A stretch of DNA of 40,294 nt from an uncultured Eubacteriales bacterium (GTDB lineage Bacteria > Bacillota > Clostridia > Oscillospirales > CAG-272), in the NCBI GenBank assembly GCA_934503195.1, contig CAKSVM010000020.1, positions 1 to 40,294 of the forward strand. The letters run 5' to 3'. This document shows positions 23,522 through 30,931 of this stretch, in pieces. The position numbers and the translations under genes are program-made. The notes under the pieces were generated by a model. The model was not told where the DNA came from, did not search any database, and saw only the letters and a list, made by a program, of their open reading frames with translations. Every line of letters starts with the position of its first letter. Position 1 is the stretch's first letter.

Positions 23522-23806
23522 ATGGCGTATAAGAACGCGAGGGATATTTTGCCCTGTGAACTCATTGAGGAAATTCAGAAATACATCGACGGAGAGCTTC
23601 TCTACATCCCGACCAAGGCCGACAAGACCGAGTGGGGAATCAGAAGCGGCGCGAGGCAGAAATATGCCGAGCGCAACCACGCTATCCGTGAGCAGTATCG
23701 TTCGAGCGTTTCGATCGAAGAGCTTGCGCGTCTGTATTTTCTCTCAACCGACAGCATCAAGAAAATTGTCTACGGTTCATCCGACCGCCGCAAGCAGGCA
23801 CAGTGA
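23522..23806 (+). CDS. CD3324-family small HTH protein
   Basis: The 94-residue protein matches the clostridial CD3324 family: N-terminal YKNARDILPCELIEEIQKYI with the GELLYIP strand, then a basic region. The C-terminal helix-turn-helix reads VSIEELARLYFLSTDSIKKI. These are predicted small DNA-binding regulators related to Mor-type activators; targets are unknown. The start ATG lies nine bases after GAGGAG. The gene sits alone between its structured leader and a terminator. Confidence 0.85.
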   Translation: MAYKNARDILPCELIEEIQKYIDGELLYIPTKADKTEWGIRSGARQKYAERNHAIREQYRSSVSIEELARLYFLSTDSIKKIVYGSSDRRKQAQ

Positions 23807-23821
23807 TGGACAGAGGACGAT

Positions 23822-23852
23822 GCCGGAAGCAGGATCCGCTTCCGGTTTTTTT
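23822..23852 (+). terminator. Terminator of CD3324-type gene
   Basis: CCGGAAGC (23823-23830) and GCTTCCGG (23838-23845) form an 8-bp stem with a 7-base loop, followed by TTTTTTT. Confidence 0.92.
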
Positions 23853-23894
23853 GTGCCTTCGGATTTGTGAACTGATTGTAACTTATTAGAAACT

Positions 23895-23936
23895 CATCTA
23901 ATATCTCTTGACAAAAAGTGATTAGATGGCTATAAT
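23895..23936 (+). promoter_or_regulatory. Promoter with palindromic operator for ArsR operon
   Basis: TTGACA (23908-23913) and TATAAT (23931-23936) are 17 bp apart. An 8-bp perfect inverted repeat, CATCTAAT (23895-23902) and ATTAGATG (23921-23928), brackets the -35 and spacer. A regulator bound there would block RNA polymerase. The ArsR-type protein encoded by the second gene of the operon is the likely ligand-responsive repressor. Confidence 0.82.
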
Positions 23937-23966
23937 ATAAGTATCACAACACAAGGAGGAATCGAT

Positions 23967-24449
23967 ATGAACGATTCGAAGTTTTTTGAAGCCGCGCTTG
24001 AAGGACTCCGCGCGGAATGTAAAAAGGAGTCCGACTTCACCGATTCGCTCGACCGCGACCGTGACGCGAGAGAAAAGCGGATGCCCGAGTACAAATGCTC
24101 GAAGTACCGCTATTCGTCGGTATTCTTAACGAAGGTCACTCTGGAGGGAATCGGACGTCAACTGAAAAATCACGAATTCGCGGAGAGCCGCCATCTGCCG
24201 CCGTATTACTGCGCGATTCTCGAAAAGCACGCCGACCTTGCCGAAGGCTATGACTCGTCATCCGACGAGAAAAAGCCCGACGCCGGACTCTATTTCGGAA
24301 TGAAGGCTTTCGTCGCCGAAAAGCGTGATGAGGCGGAATCGAAGCTGGAATTTTCCACAGACTGGGAGAAGATTGAGCTTTCCGAAAGGCTTTCCGGCTG
24401 GAAGCGCGCCGACGAATGCCTTGACAGCGCGTGGGAGGAATCGAAATGA
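23967..24449 (+). CDS. Hypothetical acidic helical protein in ArsR operon
   Basis: The 160-residue protein is not recognised. It is rich in Glu, Lys and Asp, predicted mostly helical, with no signal peptide or membrane segment. The order is a short N-terminal helix (FFEAALEGLRAECKK), a middle segment with LPPYYCAILEKHADLAEGY, and a C-terminal helix ending in WEESK. Four cysteines are spread through it without a metal-binding motif. Its ATG follows AGGAGG closely, and its stop overlaps the regulator start (ATGA), so the two proteins are made in fixed proportion. A role in sensing or in the regulated process is only guessed from this coupling. Confidence 0.72.
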   Translation: MNDSKFFEAALEGLRAECKKESDFTDSLDRDRDAREKRMPEYKCSKYRYSSVFLTKVTLEGIGRQLKNHEFAESRHLPPYYCAILEKHADLAEGYDSSSDEKKPDAGLYFGMKAFVAEKRDEAESKLEFSTDWEKIELSERLSGWKRADECLDSAWEESK

Positions 24450-24976
24450 CGAACGGGAATCTTTCGCTTCTTAAGCTTCTGGCCGACGAGACGCGGCTTG
24501 ACATTCTGAATCTTCTGCTCGCCGAGGATTCGCACGTCGAAAAGCTCGCCTGTGAGCTTTCGCTGACTCCGGCGACGATCTGCTATCATCTCAAAAAGCT
24601 TGAAAGTGCCGGGGTCGTCACGTCAAGGAGATCGCAGTTCTGCGTCGTCTATTCGGTAAAGCCGGGGATCTTCGACCGTCCGCTCTCGGATTTCATAAAG
24701 CGCGAGTCGATTGTCGGCGCGGAGGAAAAGTATCGGCTCAAGGTCATCTCGGACTTTTTCAGATTCGGTAAGCTGACGAATCTTCCGGCCGAGCGGAAGA
24801 AGCGCGGGATTATTCTCTCCGAAATCGCGAAATCCTTTGAGCGCGGACGCGATTACAGCGAGTCCGAGGTCGATGAGATAATCCACAGATTTCATGACGA
24901 TCACTGCCTTATAAGGCGCGAGATGATCGCGGCGGGGATTATGGAGCGTGAGGACGGCGTTTACCGTCTGCTGTGA
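24446..24976 (+). CDS. ArsR-type HTH regulator with DUF2087 domain
   Basis: The N-terminal half (176-residue protein) is a winged helix of the ArsR type: LADETRLDILNLLLAEDSHV, then LTPATICYHLKKLESAGVV, where the recognition helix lies. The C-terminal 65 residues fit DUF2087, with RKKRGIILSEIAKSFERGRDY and EIIHRFHDDHCLIRREMI. No cysteine pair typical of metal-sensing ArsR is present, so a metal ligand is unlikely. I choose ATG 24446 rather than the in-frame GTG at 24431, since the former overlaps the previous stop with GGGAGGAA correctly placed. The operator overlapping its own promoter argues for autorepression. Confidence 0.9.
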   Translation: MTNGNLSLLKLLADETRLDILNLLLAEDSHVEKLACELSLTPATICYHLKKLESAGVVTSRRSQFCVVYSVKPGIFDRPLSDFIKRESIVGAEEKYRLKVISDFFRFGKLTNLPAERKKRGIILSEIAKSFERGRDYSESEVDEIIHRFHDDHCLIRREMIAAGIMEREDGVYRLL

Positions 24977-25026
24977 GCCGTGCTGATTCAAATTAGAGTA
25001 TTTTTTGATTAAATTCAAAAAATCTA

Positions 25027-25055
25027 TTGACAAATTTCACAAAATATGCTATACT
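25027..25055 (+). promoter_or_regulatory. Promoter of membrane protein gene
   Basis: TTGACA (25027-25032) and TATACT (25050-25055) are 17 bp apart, with TG before the -10. Because it lies within the longest reading of the next frame, translation must begin further down, at 25090. Confidence 0.85.
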
Positions 25056-25089
25056 GAAATTACAAATCATGAAAGGACGTGAACATATT

Positions 25090-25716
25090 ATGAAAAGCAA
25101 GAAACTGCTGCGTTACTTCAAGAACTACACCCCGTTCATCGGAATCGGTGCCGTGCTGGTTATCGTCGGATTCCTGATCTACTGGTACAGCTTTGAGATC
25201 TGGGCGATCGGAACTCCGATTCTCGCCGTGGGACTTGTCCTTGCCGTACTCGGTATGATCATGGGAGTCAATGACGCCGCTTACATCTCCTACTTCACCG
25301 AAAAGGCCGATTCGGCGAGAAACGATAATCCGCACGAGAACGCGCCGGATTACACGGCCGATGAGTTTATCCTTGAGGGCAATTCCTATGGAAAGCTCGA
25401 CAAGTCGCAGAGGCCGCGCTCTGAGCTTTTCGTCCGCACCGATATCTTTTTCGGAAAGAAGACGATCGAGGTGATTTCTTACCGCGTGAATCTTCTCGAC
25501 GACTCGCTGGCGTCCGAAAAGCATGAGTTCCCGCTGTCTGACGTCACGGCGTCGGTCGAGGAAAAGGAGACCCGCGTCAGGGGAAATCTCAAAAAGCTTT
25601 CCTATATGACGATCTCGGCCGGAGACGAAAAGATCACCTTCCCGGTCCGCTATAACGACATCGAGGTCGATCAGCTCGCTGAAAAGATCAACGACGCGAA
25701 AAAGCATCTCGCCTGA
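25090..25716 (+). CDS. Membrane protein of unknown function
   Basis: The 208-residue protein starts at ATG 25090, after AAAGGA, as the promoter overlaps any earlier start. Two adjacent membrane helices (about 17-35 and 42-60) precede a soluble domain of beta-strand character (about 85-205) with FVRTDIFFGKKTIEVISYRV and a charged end. No catalytic motif is seen, and I do not recognise the family. It has its own promoter and a terminator. Confidence 0.78.
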   Translation: MKSKKLLRYFKNYTPFIGIGAVLVIVGFLIYWYSFEIWAIGTPILAVGLVLAVLGMIMGVNDAAYISYFTEKADSARNDNPHENAPDYTADEFILEGNSYGKLDKSQRPRSELFVRTDIFFGKKTIEVISYRVNLLDDSLASEKHEFPLSDVTASVEEKETRVRGNLKKLSYMTISAGDEKITFPVRYNDIEVDQLAEKINDAKKHLA

Positions 25717-25721
25717 AAACA

Positions 25722-25757
25722 GAAAACCATCGGTTTTGGCCGATGGTTTTCTCTTTT
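25722..25757. terminator. Bidirectional terminator between convergent genes
   Basis: GAAAACCATCGG and CCGATGGTTTTC form a 12-bp stem with a 6-base loop, followed on the plus strand by TCTTTTT. It sits between the membrane protein gene and the anti-sigma gene, which end only 41 bases apart. Confidence 0.85.
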
Positions 25758-27068
25758 TCAGAAGTCGAGCTTCCACTTTCCGTCGACGCTGAATTCGAGT
25801 CCGTCAACCGTAAGCGTGAAGGTCCTGTAATTTCCGAGGTCAAAATTCTTCGCGCCGGGTGAACCGATTTCAACTTCGACGCAGAGCCTGCCGTCCTTTA
25901 TTGCGGCCTTTCCGAGTCCTCCGAACGTGAAGCCCCTGCCGTCGGATGCCACGTCGTCGAGCGGTTCGAGACCGCGAATCCCCAGCATTACTTCTATGTT
26001 GTCGTAGGTTTCGTTTCCGCCGGGCGACAGACCGCCCGAGCGGCTGATTTTCAGATCACCGGGGAACCAGAGGAGCAGATGATTTCCCCGACGCTCCACT
26101 CCGGAAAGTTCGATCCGGAGTCCCGCTTTGTCGAAGATCACGACGTCGGTGGCGAGATATTCGCCGTCGTCCGGGATTTCTATGGTCATCAGAGGCAGCC
26201 CGCTTGAGTGGCAGAAGAAGGTGAGGTCGTTAAACTCTGCCGAGGTTATCGCGACATTTTCCGACTTTTTGATACTGACGCGGCTAATATATCCGCCGCC
26301 CGGGATCGAGCTGCTCTCATACATTGTCGGTTTGTATTTTCTGCCGTCTGAGCCGTAGAATACGACCTTGCCCTTTTTTGTCACGTCGCGGATGCTCTTG
26401 AAGATCGCGTCCGAAAAATCCTCCGACTCCTCTGTGAAGTCGATTTCGTATTCGCTCATGTCGTCGGTGAGCGGACGGAGCATCAGCGTGAGTCCGCCGT
26501 GCGTCGCTGTCACGTAGCTTTTTCCGGATTTTTCAAGCCTGACTGTCTTTTCGTCGCCGAGCGATTCGCTTTTCAGCGTGACATATTCCGAAAATTCCCC
26601 GTAAAAGGTGTAGACTACGCTTTTGTTGAAGCTGAAGCTCGTCTTTCCGGGGGTCGCGGCACTTCCGTCCGAGAGAGTCAGCGTGAGGTCGGGGATCATG
26701 GATCCGGTTCCGGCGACCCTCACCGCGTAGCCGTCCGAACAGGTCACGCCGAGGATATTCAGTCCGCCGAACTCAAAGCCTTCTGACGACCAGACCTCTG
26801 ACGTCAGCTTACCCTCGGCAATGACAAGTTTTCCCGAATCGTCGACGATTCCAAGACCTGGGAGCCAGAAGCTTCCGCCCGAGATGGCCGTGACCCCGGC
26901 CGCCGCGATTATGATCGCCGCCGCGGCGATCGCGATGAATTTTATCGGCCTATTCACGCGCTTTTTTGCGGGAAGATTTTCCCCGCTGTCGATCATCTGT
27001 CCGATTTTTTCCTTCAGCGACCCGGGCGGAGTGAGGCTTCCGAAGGCGGTTTTGATCTTATTATCCAT
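25758..27068 (-). CDS. Membrane-anchored anti-sigma factor-like protein
   Basis: The 436-residue protein has a short cytoplasmic N-terminus (about 1-40), one membrane helix (FIAIAAAAIIIAAAGVTAI, about 43-62) and a long extracellular beta-rich domain. Gene order and topology fit an anti-sigma factor: it starts inside the end of the ECF sigma gene (8-base overlap). The cytoplasmic part is too short to show a clear ZAS (His-x3-Cys-x2-Cys) motif, so the sigma-binding mode is unknown. The extracellular region may sense an envelope signal. A similar but broken pair lies at 35666-37489. Confidence 0.75.
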   Translation of the reverse strand: MDNKIKTAFGSLTPPGSLKEKIGQMIDSGENLPAKKRVNRPIKFIAIAAAAIIIAAAGVTAISGGSFWLPGLGIVDDSGKLVIAEGKLTSEVWSSEGFEFGGLNILGVTCSDGYAVRVAGTGSMIPDLTLTLSDGSAATPGKTSFSFNKSVVYTFYGEFSEYVTLKSESLGDEKTVRLEKSGKSYVTATHGGLTLMLRPLTDDMSEYEIDFTEESEDFSDAIFKSIRDVTKKGKVVFYGSDGRKYKPTMYESSSIPGGGYISRVSIKKSENVAITSAEFNDLTFFCHSSGLPLMTIEIPDDGEYLATDVVIFDKAGLRIELSGVERRGNHLLLWFPGDLKISRSGGLSPGGNETYDNIEVMLGIRGLEPLDDVASDGRGFTFGGLGKAAIKDGRLCVEVEIGSPGAKNFDLGNYRTFTLTVDGLEFSVDGKWKLDF

Positions 27069-27564
27069 TCGTGTCTCCTTTCAGCACTGTTCTGAGTTTT
27101 TCCCGCGCGCGGGAGATTTCCTTCCGCACGGTCGCGGGGAGCTTTCCGAGAAGCTTCGCGGTCTCGTTTGTGTCGTATCCTTCGACAAAATAAAGATACG
27201 CCGCGTCGCGGAGCGACAGAGGAAGCGAAACTATCGCGCGGATTATCTCGTACGCGGCCATATCACCGTCGGCGTCGGAACTCCCGGTGAGATACTCGCA
27301 TTCGTCAAGCGGGAGAGGGGCTTTTTTCGCGTGTCTGAAGACGTCGGCGCAGAGGTTCAGCGTGGTTTTAATGAACCACGCCTTCTCGTGTTCCAGAGAT
27401 CCGAATTCCTTTCCGGATTTCAGCCACCGGACGAAAACTTCCTGACAGACGTCCTCGATCGACGAAGCGTCATATCCCGAAAGCCGCGTCACGCAGATTC
27501 TCCAGACGACCGGAAGCTCGCGGTCGGCCACCATATGTTTTTCCTCGTTTGTCAGAATCATCAT
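27061..27564 (-). CDS. ECF-type RNA polymerase sigma factor
   Basis: This is a 167-residue sigma-70 factor with region 2 (SSIEDVCQEVFVRWLKS, EKAWFIKTTLNLCADVFRH) and region 4 (LSLRDAAYLYFVEGYDTNET, then AKLLGKLPATVRKEISRARE). It is the extracytoplasmic-function type, with no region 1 or 3. The start is ambiguous: ATGATG abuts GAAAGGAG, so the first ATG (27564) has no spacing. The second (27561), or even ATG 27534 behind GAGGA, fits better. The anti-sigma gene overlaps its end. No convincing self-regulated promoter is seen. Confidence 0.9.
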   Translation of the reverse strand: MMILTNEEKHMVADRELPVVWRICVTRLSGYDASSIEDVCQEVFVRWLKSGKEFGSLEHEKAWFIKTTLNLCADVFRHAKKAPLPLDECEYLTGSSDADGDMAAYEIIRAIVSLPLSLRDAAYLYFVEGYDTNETAKLLGKLPATVRKEISRAREKLRTVLKGDTNG

Positions 27565-27613
27565 CTCCTTTCGATAATAACACGCCGATATGCCGCGAAA
27601 TGTGACACACCGC

Positions 27614-27642
27614 TTGACATTTTTTTCGGTTTATGGTATAAT
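27614..27642 (+). promoter_or_regulatory. Promoter of MBL-fold gene
   Basis: TTGACA (27614-27619) and TATAAT (27637-27642) are separated by 17 bp with a TGG extended -10; this is one of the best promoters in the window. Confidence 0.9.
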
Positions 27643-27698
27643 GGTTCAAAGTCTATCTGTGGGAACACTGCTTAAATTCCCGGAAAGAAGGTTTCAAA

Positions 27699-28460
27699 AT
27701 GAAAATAACCACACTCGGGACGAGTCACGGCGACTCGACCTACTGCCGTTTCAATTCCTCGACGCTCTATGAGGTCAACGGCGCGTCATATCTCATCGAC
27801 TGCGGCTCGCCCTGCGAGGCTCTCCTCTGCCGCAAGGGCAAGGACAACTCAAAGATCCGCGCGATCTTCTGCACTCATATGCACGACGACCACGTCGGCG
27901 GCGTCACCGAAATGATCAAGATCCTCGAAAAGTATCCGAAGCCGGGTCAGCATACCGAGATTTTCTTCCCCGAAAGGGGCGCGGCCGAGGCTCTGATTCC
28001 GTGGCTCGCCGCGCTTCACATGAAGATCAATCCGGATCTCATCGGCTTCTCGCTCACCGTTCCCGGTGAAATCTACTCTGACGAGAACATAAAGGTCGAG
28101 GCATATCCGACAGACCACATTCCGTCGTCGCCGGTAAAGCCGATCACCTTCGCCTACATAATCACTGACAAGACGACCGGGAAGAGACTTCTTCACACCG
28201 GGGATCTCTGGGTCGATTTCCACGATTATCCGCCGATTCTCATGGAGGAGCATTTCAATCTTCTCGTCTGTGAGGCGACGCATTACAAGCAGGAGACCGC
28301 GGCTCCGCTTTTCAGAAAGAGCCTTGTCGACCGTCTGATTTTCGTCCACATCGGAAACCGCTGGCACGGTGAAAAGGGCGAGGCCGATCTTTTGGGATAC
28401 TGCAAGGATCTTCCGTATCCGGTCTCGGTGGCGCACGACGGCGACGAATTCGAGCTCTGA
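27699..28460 (+). CDS. MBL-fold metallo-hydrolase
   Basis: The 253-residue protein has the metallo-beta-lactamase fold. The zinc-binding motif is HMHDDH (60-65), and later ligands are probably HTGDLW and the final HIGN segment. The start (MKITTLGTSHGDSTYCRFNS) resembles the RNase Z and lactonase-like groups more than true beta-lactamases. There is no signal peptide, so it acts in the cytoplasm. Its stop codon overlaps the start of the AraC gene (TGATG), so the two are co-expressed. Substrate is unknown; a phosphodiester or lactone is likely. Confidence 0.88.
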   Translation: MKITTLGTSHGDSTYCRFNSSTLYEVNGASYLIDCGSPCEALLCRKGKDNSKIRAIFCTHMHDDHVGGVTEMIKILEKYPKPGQHTEIFFPERGAAEALIPWLAALHMKINPDLIGFSLTVPGEIYSDENIKVEAYPTDHIPSSPVKPITFAYIITDKTTGKRLLHTGDLWVDFHDYPPILMEEHFNLLVCEATHYKQETAAPLFRKSLVDRLIFVHIGNRWHGEKGEADLLGYCKDLPYPVSVAHDGDEFEL

Positions 28461-29305
28461 TGCGGCTTTCTGAGATCTCTCCGGTGGTCTGGAACGTCGG
28501 ATGCTTCACCTCCTGCGCGGTGACGCCGAACAGCGAGGCGGTCAAGACGGCGTATACCTACAGATTCATGTATCTCTCGGCCGGGAGCGCGACGCTGACT
28601 CTGCGCGAAAAATCGCGGAAATTCAAGGCTGGCGGGATTCTCTTCCTGCTTCCGGGAGAACGGTACCGGATTCTGAATTCGGACGGGGATTTTTCGGTGA
28701 CGAATATATTCTTCGACTTCACGAGAGCGCGGATCTGCGGCGACTTTCCGAAGTGGCATCTCTCCGAGCCGGAGTTTGACCCGGAGCTTTGCGGCGTTAT
28801 CGAGAATTTCGAGGACACGGATTTTTTCCGGGAATCGAAGCTCATCGGCGGCGCGCGGCCGCTTTCGGGCGATATCGACGGCATAAGACGTGAGGCGACT
28901 CTGCGGCGCGGTTATCGCGCGGAGTATCTCGGTGTGCTTTTGCATAAGCTGATACTCGACGTCCTGAGACTGTCTGAGCGCGAAATCAAATCCAGCGGTG
29001 CGGCGTCGGAAATCGCCGGGTACATTGAGGAGAATATCCGTCTTCCGCTCGGGGCGAAGGAGCTCGGAGAGCGGTTCGGCTACAGTCCGGATCACGTCGG
29101 CCGGATGATGAGGGAATTCACCGGAACGCCGCTTCACGAATATGTGCTTTCGCGAAAAATCGACCGCGCGCGGCTTCTCCTCCGCGAGACCGATCTTACG
29201 GTGGCCGACGTGGCGCAGTATCTGGGCTTTTCGGATTCGAGTCATTTTTCGAGAGTCTTCCGGAGATTCACGGGAACAAAGCCGTCGGATCTCAGATTAT
29301 TATAA
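28460..29305 (+). CDS. AraC-family transcriptional regulator
   Basis: A 281-residue AraC-type regulator. The N-terminal cupin (about 25-120) contains KFKAGGILFLLPGERYRILN. The C-terminal DNA-binding domain (about 180-280) has GAKELGERFGYSPDHVGRMM for the first helix-turn-helix and VADVAQYLGFSDSSHFSRVF for the second. The ATG overlaps the MBL stop. Directly downstream lies a sugar-binding lipoprotein gene with its own promoter, a possible target. The effector is unknown. Confidence 0.93.
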   Translation: MRLSEISPVVWNVGCFTSCAVTPNSEAVKTAYTYRFMYLSAGSATLTLREKSRKFKAGGILFLLPGERYRILNSDGDFSVTNIFFDFTRARICGDFPKWHLSEPEFDPELCGVIENFEDTDFFRESKLIGGARPLSGDIDGIRREATLRRGYRAEYLGVLLHKLILDVLRLSEREIKSSGAASEIAGYIEENIRLPLGAKELGERFGYSPDHVGRMMREFTGTPLHEYVLSRKIDRARLLLRETDLTVADVAQYLGFSDSSHFSRVFRRFTGTKPSDLRLL

Positions 29306-29320
29306 TATTGTAGCATACGC

Positions 29321-29354
29321 GCGCCGGGAAGTCAAGGCTTCCCGGCGCTTTTTT
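29321..29354 (+). terminator. Terminator of MBL-AraC operon
   Basis: GCGCCGGGAAG (29321-29331) and CTTCCCGGCGC (29338-29348) form an 11-bp stem with a 6-base loop, followed by TTTTTT. Confidence 0.94.
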
Positions 29355-29388
29355 GCCGGATTCAGTCAAGAGGATGCCGGAATCGTAC

Positions 29389-29417
29389 TATACACAAGGC
29401 GGAGGCTGTGATATAAT
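29389..29417 (+). promoter_or_regulatory. Promoter of solute-binding lipoprotein / FAD oxidoreductase operon
   Basis: TATAAT (29412-29417) with TG at the extended -10 position is clear; the -35 is TATACA (29389-29394), 17 bp away. A weak -35 fits dependence on an activator such as the AraC protein upstream. Confidence 0.72.
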
Positions 29418-29461
29418 AGAAGTACGGTCATGGCTGAATATTTTCCGAATGGAGAAACGAT

Positions 29462-30922
29462 ATGAAGAGAAAAAGCATCCTCGCGCTGTGTCTGATTTTT
29501 ATGGTTCTCGCGTCCGCCTGCGGTGCGGCGGAGGATCCGCCTGTGACGGCGGGCGACTCATCGTCCGCTTCTGACTCTGACACCGAAGTGACTCAGAAAT
29601 TCGTCTATGAGTATCCGGAGCTCGGGGAGGGGGAATTCAACATTCTTTCAAGCGAGTCGGTGTGGGATATCTGCATGGATCTCGACTTTCCAGAAATGAC
29701 CGGGGAAACACTCGACGACGCGGTTTTCGCCCGCAACCGCTTTGTCGAGGAGAAAACCGGACTGAAGATCAAGGTCGAAAACCACAAGACGGGCGGCGAT
29801 TTCGGAAAGCTCACGAATCACGCCGCGAATCTGATTCTCTCGGGCGACGACACATACGAGGTGATGTACATAAAGCCCGCCGCGAAGGTCGATCTGATCA
29901 CCGACGGCGCGCTTGTCGATCTCCGCTCGCTTCCCGAGCTGAACCTTGACGCCGGCTGGTGGGATCAGATAATCACCGACTCGGCGGCGATCGGCGGAAA
30001 GCTTTATTTCGCTTCGGGCGCGTTCGGGCTGATGCCGTTTGAGACGAGCTGGTGCGTTTACTTCAACGAATCGCTTTTTGAGAAGTATTCGCTCGGATTC
30101 CCGTACGATCTGGTCAGAAACGGCGAGTGGACGATTGAGAAGCTGATGACCATCGCGAAGTCGGCCGATCTTCGCGGCGACGAGAGCTTTACTTACAGAA
30201 ACGGCGGCGAGGCGGTTTACGGACTTTCAACGCACACGCTCGCGGTGAACTGCCTTCTCTTCGGCGCGGGAGTCCGCACGGTTTCAAATAATGGCGGCGA
30301 GTTCACCTATTCGCTCTCGGGCGAGAGATTCCACAAGGCTGTGGAGCTTATCGGGGACTTCGCTTCAAGAGACGGTGAGTATTTCAGAGCCGATGACACC
30401 GATTGGGACGCCGAAAAGGGCGGATACATCTACACTTTCGCGAACGACCGGGCGTTTTTACTCACCGGGCAGATCAAGACCGCGGGACAGTTGAGATCAA
30501 TGGAATCCGGGTTCGGAATCCTGCCGTTCCCGAAGCTTGACGCCGATCAGGAGGAATATTACACCTACATAACCGGAAATAACCTGATGATGACGATCCC
30601 GGTGACAAATAAGAATCCCGGAACGACGGCGGCGATGATCGACGCGCTGACCTACCGGAGCTATGAAACGGTGCTTCCGGTCTACTATGAGAACCGCGTC
30701 GCGCAGAAGGGACTCAGGAACGAGGATTCGATCGAGATGCTAGACATCATCCGTTCGGGGCGAGGAATTGACGTTTCGGATTACTTCCTCTGGAACAGCG
30801 GCGTTTCGGGCAAGGTGAAGACGTCGATCCTTTCGGGAGACGGAACGGCCGCGTCGATCGCCGAGTCGGAGCGCGTAAAGACCGAAGAGGCGATAAAGAG
30901 CTTCATGGAAAAATTGAAGTAG
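29462..30922 (+). CDS. Extracellular solute-binding lipoprotein (paralogue 2)
   Basis: The 486-residue protein has a lipoprotein signal (MKRKSILALCLIFMVLASAC, Cys20) and a Ser/Asp-rich linker. The mature part shares the family blocks of the two other copies: TLDDAVFARNRFVEEKTGLK, ELNLDAGWWDQ, GEWTIEKLM, LRSMESGFGILPFPKLD and GLRNEDSIEMLDIIRSGRG. It captures a probable oligosaccharide outside the membrane. Its operon partner is an FAD oxidoreductase nine bases downstream, not a permease. This suggests that a sugar-derived or aromatic substrate is delivered to redox metabolism, or that the transporter lies elsewhere. Confidence 0.88.
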   Translation: MKRKSILALCLIFMVLASACGAAEDPPVTAGDSSSASDSDTEVTQKFVYEYPELGEGEFNILSSESVWDICMDLDFPEMTGETLDDAVFARNRFVEEKTGLKIKVENHKTGGDFGKLTNHAANLILSGDDTYEVMYIKPAAKVDLITDGALVDLRSLPELNLDAGWWDQIITDSAAIGGKLYFASGAFGLMPFETSWCVYFNESLFEKYSLGFPYDLVRNGEWTIEKLMTIAKSADLRGDESFTYRNGGEAVYGLSTHTLAVNCLLFGAGVRTVSNNGGEFTYSLSGERFHKAVELIGDFASRDGEYFRADDTDWDAEKGGYIYTFANDRAFLLTGQIKTAGQLRSMESGFGILPFPKLDADQEEYYTYITGNNLMMTIPVTNKNPGTTAAMIDALTYRSYETVLPVYYENRVAQKGLRNEDSIEMLDIIRSGRGIDVSDYFLWNSGVSGKVKTSILSGDGTAASIAESERVKTEEAIKSFMEKLK

Positions 30923-30931
30923 GAGAGAAAG

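Noticed and set aside
27061..27068. Overlap between sigma and anti-sigma genes as a frameshift
   Set aside because: The 8-base overlap keeps both proteins complete and is usual for coupled sigma/anti-sigma pairs.
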